Assembly: GCF_014892515.1 (NCBI RefSeq)
Contig: NZ_JADBGR010000010.1
Span: 1-50,653 of the forward strand
Origin: Myceligenerans pegani
Lineage (GTDB): Bacteria > Actinomycetota > Actinomycetes > Actinomycetales > Cellulomonadaceae
Direction of reading: 5' to 3'
DNA: 50,653 nt
How positions within the stretch are numbered: position 1 is the first letter of the stretch; every line of letters begins with the position of its first letter. The notes beneath the pieces are model-generated. The model was given only the letters and a program-made list of their open reading frames with translations. It did no database searches and was not told where the DNA came from. Made by a program: the position numbers and the translations under genes. This document shows, in pieces, positions 42,301 through 49,012 of the stretch.

Positions 42301-43455
42301 CAACCGGCCACCGGCGAACTGCGCGCGTATCAGCCGGACGTCCAGCCGGACGCCCAGCCCGCGCTCGCCTCGCGGGCTCCGATCTCCTCCGTCCCGCAGG
42401 CCTCCGTGGCTCCCCAGGCAGCCCCGGCTCCGTCGGCGACGGCGAACAGGACGCCGCGGACCGACTTCGGTCCGAGCGACTTCGGTCCCGCGGACTTCGC
42501 GCCTGCGCCCGCCGCATCTGCGCCGCCCGCACCTGCGCCCGCCGCGCCTGCGCCGCCCGCGCCCGCGCCGGCCGCGCAGGAGGAGCCCTACCAGCGCGGC
42601 TACCAGGAGGGCTACAAGCGCGCGCTGGAGGAGACGCGGGCCCACTCGGTGATCGACGCCGAGACGTCGGCCGTCCCGCGGACCGCGGTCCCGGCGCCGA
42701 CGCCCGCGACGAGCCCCGTTGACCCGCGCGCCTCGCAGGCCTCCGTGCCCCTGGTGGGAGCTCCGGCCACGGAGGCCGTGCCCCTGCCTCCGGCCGACGC
42801 GACGCGCCCGCCGGCCGCCTCTGCGGCCCCTGCCCCGATGGCACCGGCGCCCGCCCTGGCCGTCGAGAACCACTCGCCGCTCGCGTCACCGTCGTCCGGT
42901 GACATCGAGTTCCGCGATCCGTATCCGACCGGTGCGGTGTACGACCCGTCGTCGTACGGCGAACCGGCGTCGCTGACGCGGCGCACACCAGGCTCCGACA
43001 GCGACGGCACGAACCCCCTGGACCGCGAGTACGTGCGCGACTCGGTGGAGGCTAGGTCGGAGTGGGTGGCCTCGGCCACCTTGTACGAGGAAATGACCAG
43101 CCTCCTCAACCGGGGGGCTTATCAGGAAGACGATGTGAGCGACTCCTACCGGCCCGAGACCGTCTCCACCGTCTCGGACGGAACCTCGACCGGACTCACG
43201 CGCCGAACGCGCGGTGCGTCCGGGACGGGGGCGGACCCGGCCGTGGAGAAGCACTCTGCTCGCATCGAGCGCGACCCCGAGCAGCTCCGCTCACGACTGT
43301 CGGCCTTCCAGTCGGCTACCGTGCGTGGACGCGACGAAGCCGTGGACCAGAGCGGGACAGAGCACAATCCCGGAAACAAGGACGACGAGGGGGGCTCGAC
43401 GTGGTCGCCCTCGACGATGAATGATGTCCCTGACTCAGCGCCGCAGCCGCGGTGA
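39349..43455 (+). CDS. cvnA: Conservon sensor histidine kinase-like protein CvnA with long disordered tail
   Basis: A 1368-residue membrane protein, first gene of a conservon. One membrane helix at about residues 10-30 leads an extracytoplasmic domain of about 310 residues (nitrate/nitrite-sensing type, with a possible disulfide at C74/C81). The second helix is at 347-367, followed by a HAMP linker. The kinase part has a dimerization region (NLFRLDHLATRMRR), then a GHKL ATPase with N-box ELLENATMFSEP (about 559) and G-box D593 in DHGLGM. From about 665 to the end the protein is Pro/Ala-rich and disordered, about 700 residues, with a short conserved-looking island RGYQEGYKRALEETR near 1084. 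ATG 39349 has a gagagaggt site. It is upstream of cvnB-D. Confidence 0.92.
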   Translation: MFRRLGVRGKVLATLVVPALVMIIAAAYITWTSIESALRAQQTADLVAALEQQDNAGTAFAQERALTIAASAPCIPGQDPCTADEARGLLLQGVPETDDNGKVVKEDGEIVYALPSAQVQTNQALDERDAQFKSLDTSFLDPRVKAAIDQTIFDRAQVVEVQDKVRDQAIAEQQVTRAYNIFIEDSVDVMTQLADTTANRDLGERIRAHQLMDELMLTNTYERPLIGNLLTASAVAQRNGDTLDRAVVLRALEQITLGNIQFEDANIALEKIPGERQVPPMDGSLDTVRTLILQGNEQDLMQNTALAASFGTESATWVEEARVVRDQIREDALDLAEAQARDAFNTALITGGIAIGALAFSIITALVIARRLVSPLRRLTQAAGVVRDRLPTLVEQVSVPGQGPTMDLDPIHVESSDEIGQLAAAFNDVNRTTIEVAREQAALRGSIAEMFVNVARRDQVLLNRQLAFLDDLERSEEDPTTLSNLFRLDHLATRMRRNAESLLVLAGIDSGRRVRQPMPVSDVIRTASSEIELYDRVRLNLVTDPMMLGHNALNAAHLLAELLENATMFSEPHTPVEVTTERTEDFVSVTVRDHGLGMTPEEIAEANSKVASHAASDAVGAQRLGLFVVGRLADRLGATVEFATGTESTGTIVTVRFPSVLFLPDNSLPLPQPTDPLEATTQAAAARVGGMPDGSGAPTPPVAPAAPGTTSFPMAGGPESGRVGPRRPQVGAPTGSLASSPPAMPEPPAAVPVDLDALTDGTTALGMPRRRQSTPTAGMQTTPTGSIVLPEIQTPTMPDISPDETGWTPPQDVSAGNSLPSRASAKKKQEEAEAAAAAPVFEETTPAPVNVDQRSALFSSFRSMNTIDGAESQSLQLDPVTQDPASLPGGPDTDIMRFPAAAGVRPPTSGIPQQRPMTSSQPQVRPGHVPSSAGFGAQPLGDSDDGRYEALPAFEELMQDLPSRRSVRETKPAGKRGLFGRKPGQPATGELRAYQPDVQPDAQPALASRAPISSVPQASVAPQAAPAPSATANRTPRTDFGPSDFGPADFAPAPAASAPPAPAPAAPAPPAPAPAAQEEPYQRGYQEGYKRALEETRAHSVIDAETSAVPRTAVPAPTPATSPVDPRASQASVPLVGAPATEAVPLPPADATRPPAASAAPAPMAPAPALAVENHSPLASPSSGDIEFRDPYPTGAVYDPSSYGEPASLTRRTPGSDSDGTNPLDREYVRDSVEARSEWVASATLYEEMTSLLNRGAYQEDDVSDSYRPETVSTVSDGTSTGLTRRTRGASGTGADPAVEKHSARIERDPEQLRSRLSAFQSATVRGRDEAVDQSGTEHNPGNKDDEGGSTWSPSTMNDVPDSAPQPR

Positions 43456-43492
43456 CAAGCGCGTCTGTGGATTCTGACTAGGAGGAACAGAA

Positions 43493-43942
43493 GTGACCCT
43501 CAGCACCGAAGCAACCAATTTCGGGTGGCTGCTCGACAACTTCGTGCGTACCGTTCCCGGTAGCCGCCACACGCTCGTGGTGTCTGCGGACGGTCTGCTC
43601 ATGGCGATGTCCGACCAGCTCGACCGCACCAGCGGCGACCAGCTGGCCGCCATCGTCTCGGGAATGTCGAGTCTCACCCGCGGAGCCTCACGCCAGCTCA
43701 ACGGCGGGAACGTGCGCCAGTCCATCATCGAGATGGACAACGGCTTCCTCTTCCTGATGAACGTGTCCAACGGTTCCGTCCTGGGCGTCGTCGCCGAGGC
43801 GACCTGCGACATCGGCCTGATCGGCTACGAGATGGCTCTCATGGTGTCCCGCACCGAGGCCACCCTGACCCCGCAGCTGATCTCGGAGATGCGTGGCAGC
43901 CTCCCGGTCGACGGGCAGACCCGAGCCGCCAGCATGGGATGA
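43493..43942 (+). CDS. cvnB: Conservon roadblock/LC7 protein CvnB
   Basis: A 149-residue roadblock/LC7-fold protein, usually a dimer that acts as a partner or GAP-like factor for the small GTPase CvnD. It has NFGWLLDNFVRTVPGSRHTLVVSADGLLMAMS at the start and EMDNGFLFLMNVSNGSVLGVVAE later, both typical of the family. GTG at 43493 has a strong taggagg site at 43480-43486. It starts 37 bases after cvnA and 10 bases before cvnC. Confidence 0.95.
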   Translation: MTLSTEATNFGWLLDNFVRTVPGSRHTLVVSADGLLMAMSDQLDRTSGDQLAAIVSGMSSLTRGASRQLNGGNVRQSIIEMDNGFLFLMNVSNGSVLGVVAEATCDIGLIGYEMALMVSRTEATLTPQLISEMRGSLPVDGQTRAASMG

Positions 43943-43952
43943 GGCATAGACG

Positions 43953-44363
43953 ATGACGTACGCACCTTTGGGTTCCCAGGGGTCCGCCGATGTTCATGAG
44001 ACCTCGACGGTCCGTCCCTATGCGGTCACCGGAGGCCGTGTGCGGTCGGCGATGTCCGACCTGCCGCTCGAGGCACTTGTCGAGGTGATGCCCGGGGCGG
44101 TCACCGGCCAGGGTCTTCCGCCCGAGAAGCGCGCGATTCTCCAGCACGCCGCGCACACGTACGTGTCGATCGCCGAGCTCTCCGCTCTGCTTCGGCTGCC
44201 CCTCGGCGTCGTCCGGATCCTCGTGGCGGACATGCAGGAGGAGGGGCACATCACGGTGCACACCTCGACCCCCGTCAACGTCCACACAGGCCATGGAAGC
44301 TCGAACTCGGGCCTGTCGCTCAGTGTCTTGGAGAGTGTTCTGAATGGCATTTCCGCCCTCTAG
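43953..44363 (+). CDS. cvnC: Conservon DUF742 protein CvnC
   Basis: A 136-residue DUF742 protein. These contain a winged-helix-like core, here VRPYAVTGGRVRSAM, ILQHAAHTYVSIAELSALLRLPLGVVRILVADMQEEG. The role in the complex is not settled. ATG 43953; the last 20 bases overlap the start of cvnD. Its order between CvnB and CvnD is the standard conservon order. Confidence 0.95.
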   Translation: MTYAPLGSQGSADVHETSTVRPYAVTGGRVRSAMSDLPLEALVEVMPGAVTGQGLPPEKRAILQHAAHTYVSIAELSALLRLPLGVVRILVADMQEEGHITVHTSTPVNVHTGHGSSNSGLSLSVLESVLNGISAL

Positions 44364-45138
44364 CAACGGGACCGGCGCCGGCCCGAACTGGGCGCCGGTG
44401 TCCGATTCGGCGACGGGTGCTCCCGCCCGGCAGAGCGTCCTCGGCGGGGGCGGGTCCGCGCCCACGGCATCCGCCGGGCCGCGTCCGGCCCAGCCCGCGC
44501 AGCCTGCCCCGCCCGTGGTCCAGCAGCCCCCGGCCGGCCAGGCGGGATCCGCCGCGCAGCCGGCCGGCGAGCGCACCGCACCCACCGTGGTGAAGATCGT
44601 CGTCGCGGGCGGGTTCGCCGTCGGCAAGACGACGTTCATCGGGTCGATCTCCGATGTCGAGCCCCTCAACACCGAGGCCGCCATGACGGAGCACTCGGTG
44701 GGCGTGGACGACGCCGGTGGTGTCACCGACCGCAAGACCACCACGACGGTGGCGATGGACTTCGGGCGCGTGGAGCTGCCGGGCAACCTGTGGCTCTACC
44801 TGTTCGGGACGCCCGGCCAGGACCGCTTCCTGTTCATGTGGGACGACCTGGTGCGCGGCGCGATCGGCGCGGTCGTCCTGGTGGACACGGACCGTCTGGA
44901 GCAGTGCTTCCCGGCGATCGACTACTTCGAGTCGCGCAACATCCCGTTCGTGGTCGGCGTGAACTGCTTCGACGGCGTGGCGAAGCACCGGCTCGAGGAT
45001 GTGCGCGAGGCGCTGCAGATCCCCGAGCACGTGCCGATGCTCTACACGGACGCCCGCTCGCGTGCGGCGACCAAGCAGACGCTCATCGCCCTCGTGCAGC
45101 TCGCGATGCGCCAGCTCCGCGCAGGGAAGCAGGGCTGA
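44344..45138 (+). CDS. cvnD: Conservon small GTPase-like protein CvnD
   Basis: A 264-residue GTP-binding protein of the CvnD/DUF group. Residues 1-78 are an unusual Ala/Gly/Pro/Gln-rich tail; typical relatives start close to the P-loop. The P-loop is GGFAVGKTT (about 89-97), DxxG-type GTPGQDRF is in place at about 157, and the specificity region reads VGVNCFDG (about 205) rather than NKxD. The product should cycle GTP and work with CvnA-C. ATG at 44344 overlaps cvnC by 20 bases. Confidence 0.93.
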   Translation: MAFPPSSNGTGAGPNWAPVSDSATGAPARQSVLGGGGSAPTASAGPRPAQPAQPAPPVVQQPPAGQAGSAAQPAGERTAPTVVKIVVAGGFAVGKTTFIGSISDVEPLNTEAAMTEHSVGVDDAGGVTDRKTTTTVAMDFGRVELPGNLWLYLFGTPGQDRFLFMWDDLVRGAIGAVVLVDTDRLEQCFPAIDYFESRNIPFVVGVNCFDGVAKHRLEDVREALQIPEHVPMLYTDARSRAATKQTLIALVQLAMRQLRAGKQG

Positions 45139-45183
45139 CGAGCGACCGCACAAGGTTCGCCGGCGAGGGCACGGAAGCGGTGC

Positions 45184-45199
45184 CCCGCCGAACGGCGGG
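45184..45199. terminator. Short GC hairpin after the conservon
   Basis: CCCGCC (45184-45189) and GGCGGG (45194-45199) close on a GAAC loop, 45 bases after the cvnD stop. No T run. Just downstream, TAGACT at 45226-45231 is a candidate -10 for tRNA-Ser. Confidence 0.5.
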
Positions 45200-45243
45200 C
45201 TGTCCACGGACGGACGGCCCGCCGTTAGACTTGTCCGGCACCG

Positions 45244-45328
45244 GGAGGGCTGACAGAGCGGCCTAATGTGACGGTCTTGAAAACCGTTGTGCGGCAACGC
45301 ACCGGGGGTTCGAATCCCTCGCCCTCCG
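45244..45328 (+). tRNA. tRNA-Ser(UGA)
   Basis: An 85-nt class II tRNA. The acceptor is GGAGGGC/GCCCTCC with discriminator G. The anticodon stem ACGGT/ACCGT holds CTTGAAA (anticodon TGA). A long variable arm (TGTGCGGCAACGCA) follows, and the T-loop region is GGGGGTTCGAATCCCTC. CCA is not encoded. Confidence 0.96.
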
Positions 45329-45440
45329 CTGCGGCGATGGGTGAGGTGTGCCCACTTCGTGGGCCGCCTCGCCTTCGCCATTTCTTGTGGGGGCGCAGCC
45401 CGCACGCCCCGCCTGGGGCCTTTGCCCCAGACCCCCGGCG
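45329..45440 (+). repeat. tRNA-linked GC-rich repeat, copy B (3' of tRNA-Ser UGA)
   Basis: It starts at the tRNA 3' end with gcggcgatgggtgaggtgtg. A hairpin follows (45343-45370; GCCCAC-ttc-GTGGGC inside GAGG/CCTC), then gccttcgccatttcttgtgg and a ggggcgcagcccgcacgccccgc-type run, ending in GC-rich hairpins. It resembles copies A and C. The region to 45533 contains no other gene. Confidence 0.75.
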
Positions 45441-45533
45441 GGCGGGCACACAGATCTGGTGGCGTTGCGCCAAGGGCTTCGTCCCGGGCCCATGTCGGGC
45501 GGGCTCGCGGGTCCGGTGGCGTTGTCGCGACCC

Positions 45534-47237
45534 TTACGTGATGTCGACGATCGGCAGCCGGAGGGCGGCCGGTGCGGACTCGGGGACGGCGGGGCGAGCC
45601 GGCCGCACCGGTGAAAGGCGTCGGTAGGGGGCGCCGAGAGCGGGACGGGCGTCGTCGTCCCCCTTGTTGGGCCACAGCGCGCAGGCCCGCTCCGCCTGCG
45701 CCGTGATCGTGAGGCTCGGGTTCACGCCGAGGTTGGCGGTGATGGTGGTGCCGTCCATGACGTGCAGTCCGGGGTGACCGTACAGGCGCAGGTACGGGTC
45801 GACGACGCCGCGCTCGGGCGAGGGCCCGATGGTGCAACCGCCCATGATGTGCGCCGTCATCGGAGCGCCGAACGGCTCGGTCACGATGCTCCCGGCGACC
45901 CCGCCCATCCGCGCGGCCATCCGCCGGGCGGTCTCGTGGCCCTCCGGGATCCACACGGGATTCGGCCGTTCCTGCGGCATCCGCGTTGTCAGTCTCCGGC
46001 CGAACAGGCCCCGGCGCAGGTAGGCGTCGAGAGAGTTGTCGTGACTCTGCATCACGAGCGCGATGACGGCGCGCTCGGACCAGCGCCGGTAGTCCACCAG
46101 GACCCGCAGCCACCTGAGATGGCGGAGCATCACACCGCCCCAGCGCAGGGCTCGCAGAGGCTTGCCGCCGGGGACGAGCGGCGTGACGAGGGCGCCCATC
46201 AGGTTGGACCCCCTGCCGTACCGGGTGGGTTCCACATGCGTGTGCTCGTCGGGGAAGATCGAGGACGTGATGGCGACGCCCTGTGAGTAGTCGACGTCGG
46301 ACACCTTCTTGGTGACCGCGCCGAGCAGGGCCTCGGAATTGGTCCGCGTCAGGCGGCCCAGGCGATCCGAGATGTGCGGGAGGACGCCGTCGGCCTTCAT
46401 CCGGTGCAGGAGGTCCTGTGTCCCCAGGGTGCCCGCCGCGAGGACCACCTCGCGGGCGGTGAACCGCCGGCGGTTCCTGTGCCCGCGGCCGGTGCGGTGG
46501 GTGAGGACCTCGTAGCCGCCGCCGTCGAGCGGCCTGACGACGTGCGCGGTGGTGAGGGGATGGATCTCCGCCCCGGCCTGCTCGGCGAGGTGGAGATAGT
46601 TCTTCACGAGGCTGTTCTTGGCGCCGTGCCGGCAGCCGGTCATGCATTCGCCGCACTCGCGGCAGCCGGTGCGCTCGGGACCGGCGCCACCGAAGTACGG
46701 ATCGGCGAAGGTCTCGTCGGGACTGGGCCGGGCGGCGCCGCCGGGGCCGAAGTACACGGCGACGTCGGTGGGCCGGAAGGTGTCGGCGACGCCCATGTCG
46801 GCCGCGACGTCGCGGATCAGACGGTCCGCGGGCGAGTCGCCGTGATAGGCGGTCACGCCGAGCATGCGGGAGGCCTGGTCGTAGTAGGGGTCGAGCTCCG
46901 CCTTCCAGTCGGTGATGTCGGCCCAGGCCGGGTCTCGGAAGAACGCGTCGTTGCGGGGCCGGTAGGACACGTTCGCGTACACCAGTGAGCCGCCGCCGAC
47001 CCCGTTGCCCGTCAGGCACAGTACGTTGCGCAGGAGCGTGATGCGCTGGATCCCGAAGCATCCGAGCCTCGGCGCCCAGAGATAGTCCTTCAGATGCCAG
47101 TTGTTCCTGGCGAACTCATGATCTTCGAACCGGCGGCCGGCTTCGAGGACGCCGACCGCGTACCCCTTCTCGGTGAGCCTCAGCGCGGCGACACTGCCGC
47201 CGAAGCCCGATCCGATGACCAAGACGTCGTAGTCCAT
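45534..47237 (-). CDS. GMC-family flavin oxidoreductase, cholesterol-oxidase-like
   Basis: A 567-residue FAD-dependent oxidoreductase. The N-terminus YDVLVIGSGFGGSVAALRLTEKG is the Rossmann FAD motif. The GMC substrate domain follows with GNGVGGGSLVYANV, CRECGECMTGCRHGAKNSLVKNYL and REVVLAAGTLGTQDLL. The C-terminal part has the typical HIMGGC and GVNPSLTITAQAERA elements. The sequence places it with the bacterial cholesterol-oxidase-like GMC proteins (ChoD type). The cysteine cluster CRECGECMTGC is common to this branch. ATG at 47237 is preceded by TACCTT six bases upstream. Substrate is not proven. Confidence 0.88.
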   Translation of the reverse strand: MDYDVLVIGSGFGGSVAALRLTEKGYAVGVLEAGRRFEDHEFARNNWHLKDYLWAPRLGCFGIQRITLLRNVLCLTGNGVGGGSLVYANVSYRPRNDAFFRDPAWADITDWKAELDPYYDQASRMLGVTAYHGDSPADRLIRDVAADMGVADTFRPTDVAVYFGPGGAARPSPDETFADPYFGGAGPERTGCRECGECMTGCRHGAKNSLVKNYLHLAEQAGAEIHPLTTAHVVRPLDGGGYEVLTHRTGRGHRNRRRFTAREVVLAAGTLGTQDLLHRMKADGVLPHISDRLGRLTRTNSEALLGAVTKKVSDVDYSQGVAITSSIFPDEHTHVEPTRYGRGSNLMGALVTPLVPGGKPLRALRWGGVMLRHLRWLRVLVDYRRWSERAVIALVMQSHDNSLDAYLRRGLFGRRLTTRMPQERPNPVWIPEGHETARRMAARMGGVAGSIVTEPFGAPMTAHIMGGCTIGPSPERGVVDPYLRLYGHPGLHVMDGTTITANLGVNPSLTITAQAERACALWPNKGDDDARPALGAPYRRLSPVRPARPAVPESAPAALRLPIVDIT

Positions 47238-47243
47238 GGGCCG

Positions 47244-47273
47244 AAGGTACTGGAGTACTGAGGAAAACTTCAA
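47244..47273 (-). promoter_or_regulatory. Promoter and palindrome of the GMC oxidoreductase gene
   Basis: On the minus strand, TTGAAG (47273-47268) and TACCTT (47249-47244) lie 18 bases apart, and the ATG comes six bases after the -10, so the message should be leaderless. GTACT-gg-AGTAC (47247-47258) is a palindrome that overlaps the -10 and may be a repressor site. Confidence 0.65.
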
Positions 47274-47374
47274 TAAGACGGCGGCCGCGACGTGTGCCCG
47301 ACCCGCTTTGCCGGACGGCGGGTACGCCAGGTACTCTGGGCTGCGCGCTCGCCGCCCCGGGGCGGCCGTCGTAA

Positions 47375-47463
47375 GGAGACGTCGCATAGTCAGGCCTAGT
47401 GCGCCACCCTGCTAAGGTGGTAACGGTGCAAGCCGTTCGCGGGTTCAAATCCCGCCGTCTCCG
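47375..47463 (+). tRNA. tRNA-Ser(GCU)
   Basis: An 89-nt class II tRNA. The acceptor is GGAGACG/CGTCTCC with discriminator G. The anticodon stem CCACC/GGTGG holds CTGCTAA (anticodon GCT). A long variable arm (TAACGGTGCAAGCCGTT) follows, and the T-arm includes GCGGGTTCAAATCCCGC. A candidate promoter is TTGCCG (47308-47313) / TACTCT (47332-47337), 18 bases apart. CCA is not encoded. Confidence 0.96.
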
Positions 47464-47640
47464 CTTCGGCGATGGGCGATCTGTGTCCCCCTGAGGGGAC
47501 CCGGGTCGCCTTCGCTGTTTCTTGCGGGGGCGCAGCCCCCACGCCCCCCGGGGACACGCTCCCGGACCCCCGTTCTTGGGGCCTTGCCCCTTGCCCCCGC
47601 CATGGTGCGTTGAGTGCGGGCGTGCGGATCCTTCGGGGTT
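47464..47640 (+). repeat. tRNA-linked GC-rich repeat, copy C (3' of tRNA-Ser GCU)
   Basis: It begins at the tRNA end with cttcggcgatgggcgatctg. A hairpin (GTCCCC-ctga-GGGGAC at 47485-47500 inside GGCGA/TCGCC) comes first, then ttcgctgtttcttgcggggg, ggggcgcagcccccacgcccc, and ttgcccccgccatggtgcgt. The order matches copies A and B. The rest of the 465-bp gap to tRNA-Arg (47641-47862) contains no gene that I can support. Confidence 0.78.
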
Positions 47641-47862
47641 TCTCTTGCCCCGTGGGCGAGCTTCGCTTTTTGCCCTGTGGCTGAGCTATCGGGTCAGCTT
47701 GGATCGTTCGGGCGCGGCACGTCCTGGGCCAGGTTCTGGGCTCTGCCCCTTGCCCTTGTCGACGGCGGTTGAAAACTGAGCAGTCGCGCGCTACCCGATC
47801 GCGGCGCGTCGGGCGGATGCCGGGGTCTCGGGGTGTCGTCGGTCACGAAGGGGGATTTCGGT

Positions 47863-47891
47863 TTGGGAACCTGGGGCGGAGGCGGTAGTGT
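47863..47891 (+). promoter_or_regulatory. Promoter of tRNA-Arg
   Basis: TTGGGA (47863-47868) and TAGTGT (47886-47891) are 17 bases apart. The transcript should start near 47898, about 31 bases before the tRNA. The bases after the -10 (tctcgtcgttcg) recur after the strong promoter at the window's right edge. Confidence 0.65.
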
Positions 47892-47928
47892 TCTCGTCGT
47901 TCGGCCGCGTGAGCGGTTCGTGCGGTAG

Positions 47929-48001
47929 GCGCCCGTAGCTCAACGGATAGAGCATCTGACTACGGATCAGAAGGTTGGGGGTTCGAATCCCTCCGGGCGC
48001 G
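47929..48001 (+). tRNA. tRNA-Arg(ACG)
   Basis: A 73-nt class I tRNA. The acceptor is GCGCCCG/CGGGCGC with discriminator G. The D-arm is TAGCTCAACGGATAGAGC, and the anticodon stem TCTGA/TCAGA holds CTACGGA (anticodon ACG, read as ICG). The T-arm includes GGGGGTTCGAATCCCTC. CCA is not encoded. A terminator follows 11 bases later. Confidence 0.97.
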
Positions 48002-48011
48002 CAGACCAAGG

Positions 48012-48051
48012 CAAGGGCCCTGATCAGCGTAAATGCTGGTCAGGGCCCTTG
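48012..48051. terminator. Hairpin terminator after tRNA-Arg, 17-bp stem
   Basis: CAAGGGCCCTGATCAGC (48012-48028) and GCTGGTCAGGGCCCTTG (48035-48051) pair over 17 positions with one wobble and a gtaaat loop. It lies between tRNA-Arg and the IclR gene. Confidence 0.9.
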
Positions 48052-48146
48052 TCGTTCGGCGACGCCGAAGTCGTGCCCGAGGGTGAGGTTCGTCGTTCGG
48101 CGCCGGCGTGGGACGTTCGTCCCGAGCAGTGGGAGGCTGAGGGGTC

Positions 48147-48938
48147 GTGAGCGGAGACGCAACCGAGGGTGAGCGGCGGCAGGGCGAGTTCGTGCAGTCG
48201 CTCGAACGGGGTCTGGCCGTGATCCGGGCCTTCGGCGCGGCGCACCCCGCCATGACCCTGAGCGAGGTCGCCCGGGAGGCCGGGCTGAGCCGCGCCTCCG
48301 CGCGCCGGTTCCTGCACACGCTGGTCGAACTCGGGTACGTGGCGACGGACGGACGCAACTTCACGTTGCGCCCGCGCGCCCTGGAGCTCGGCTACGCCTA
48401 CCTGTCGGGGCTGACGCTCCCGGAGGTCGCGCAGCCGCACCTCGAGGCCCTGAGCGAGCACGTCGGCGAGTCCACCTCGGTCGCCGTGCTCGACGACGCG
48501 GACGTGGTCTACGTCGCCCGGGTCGCGACCCACCGGATCATGAACGCGGCGATCCGGGTCGGGACGCGCTTCCCCGCCCATGCCACGTCGATGGGTCGGG
48601 TGATCCTGGCAGGGCTCGACGACCCCGCGCGGGAAGACTTCCTCTCCCGCGCCGAGCTGTTGCCGCTCACGCCGCGGACCCTTACGACGCCGCACGCTCT
48701 GCGCGCCGAGCTGGCGAGGGTCCGCGAGCAGGGTCATGCGCTCGTGGACCAGGAACTGGAGGAAGGCCTACGCTCCCTGGCGGTGCCGATACGGGACGCC
48801 GAGGGCGGCGTGGTGGCTGCCGTCAACGTGTCGGCGCCGGTCCGCCGTGGCGATGTCGAGGCGTTCGTCACCGAGATCCTCCCGCCGTTGCGCAGGGCGG
48901 CGGCCGAGATCGAGGCCGATCTCCGGCGAGTTCCGTAG
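48147..48938 (+). CDS. IclR family transcriptional regulator (PcaR-like)
   Basis: A 263-residue regulator with a winged helix at about residues 15-78 (VQSLERGLAVIRAFGA, TLSEVAREAGLSRASARRFLHTLVELGYV) and an IclR effector domain (about 95-260) with MNAAIRVGTRFPAHATSMGRVILAGL and VRRGDVEAFVTEILPPLRRA. Relatives controlling protocatechuate/beta-ketoadipate genes share this form, and the following gene is a thiolase, so a pca regulator is a reasonable reading. GTG at 48147 has a gaggggtc site. The gap to the thiolase is 74 bp. Confidence 0.9.
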   Translation: MSGDATEGERRQGEFVQSLERGLAVIRAFGAAHPAMTLSEVAREAGLSRASARRFLHTLVELGYVATDGRNFTLRPRALELGYAYLSGLTLPEVAQPHLEALSEHVGESTSVAVLDDADVVYVARVATHRIMNAAIRVGTRFPAHATSMGRVILAGLDDPAREDFLSRAELLPLTPRTLTTPHALRAELARVREQGHALVDQELEEGLRSLAVPIRDAEGGVVAAVNVSAPVRRGDVEAFVTEILPPLRRAAAEIEADLRRVP

Positions 48939-49012
48939 GCCGACGCCGGATGATAGCCTCGCCGGCACGCACAAGGAACATGAGTTCGTAGAGCGAACGC
49001 AAGGATGATGCG

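Noticed and set aside
38260-42873. A 1537-codon open frame on the minus strand opposite cvnA.
   Set aside because: Only its last 325 codons (quinone oxidoreductase) are coding. The rest is a Gly/Arg/His-rich mirror of cvnA, caused by high GC.
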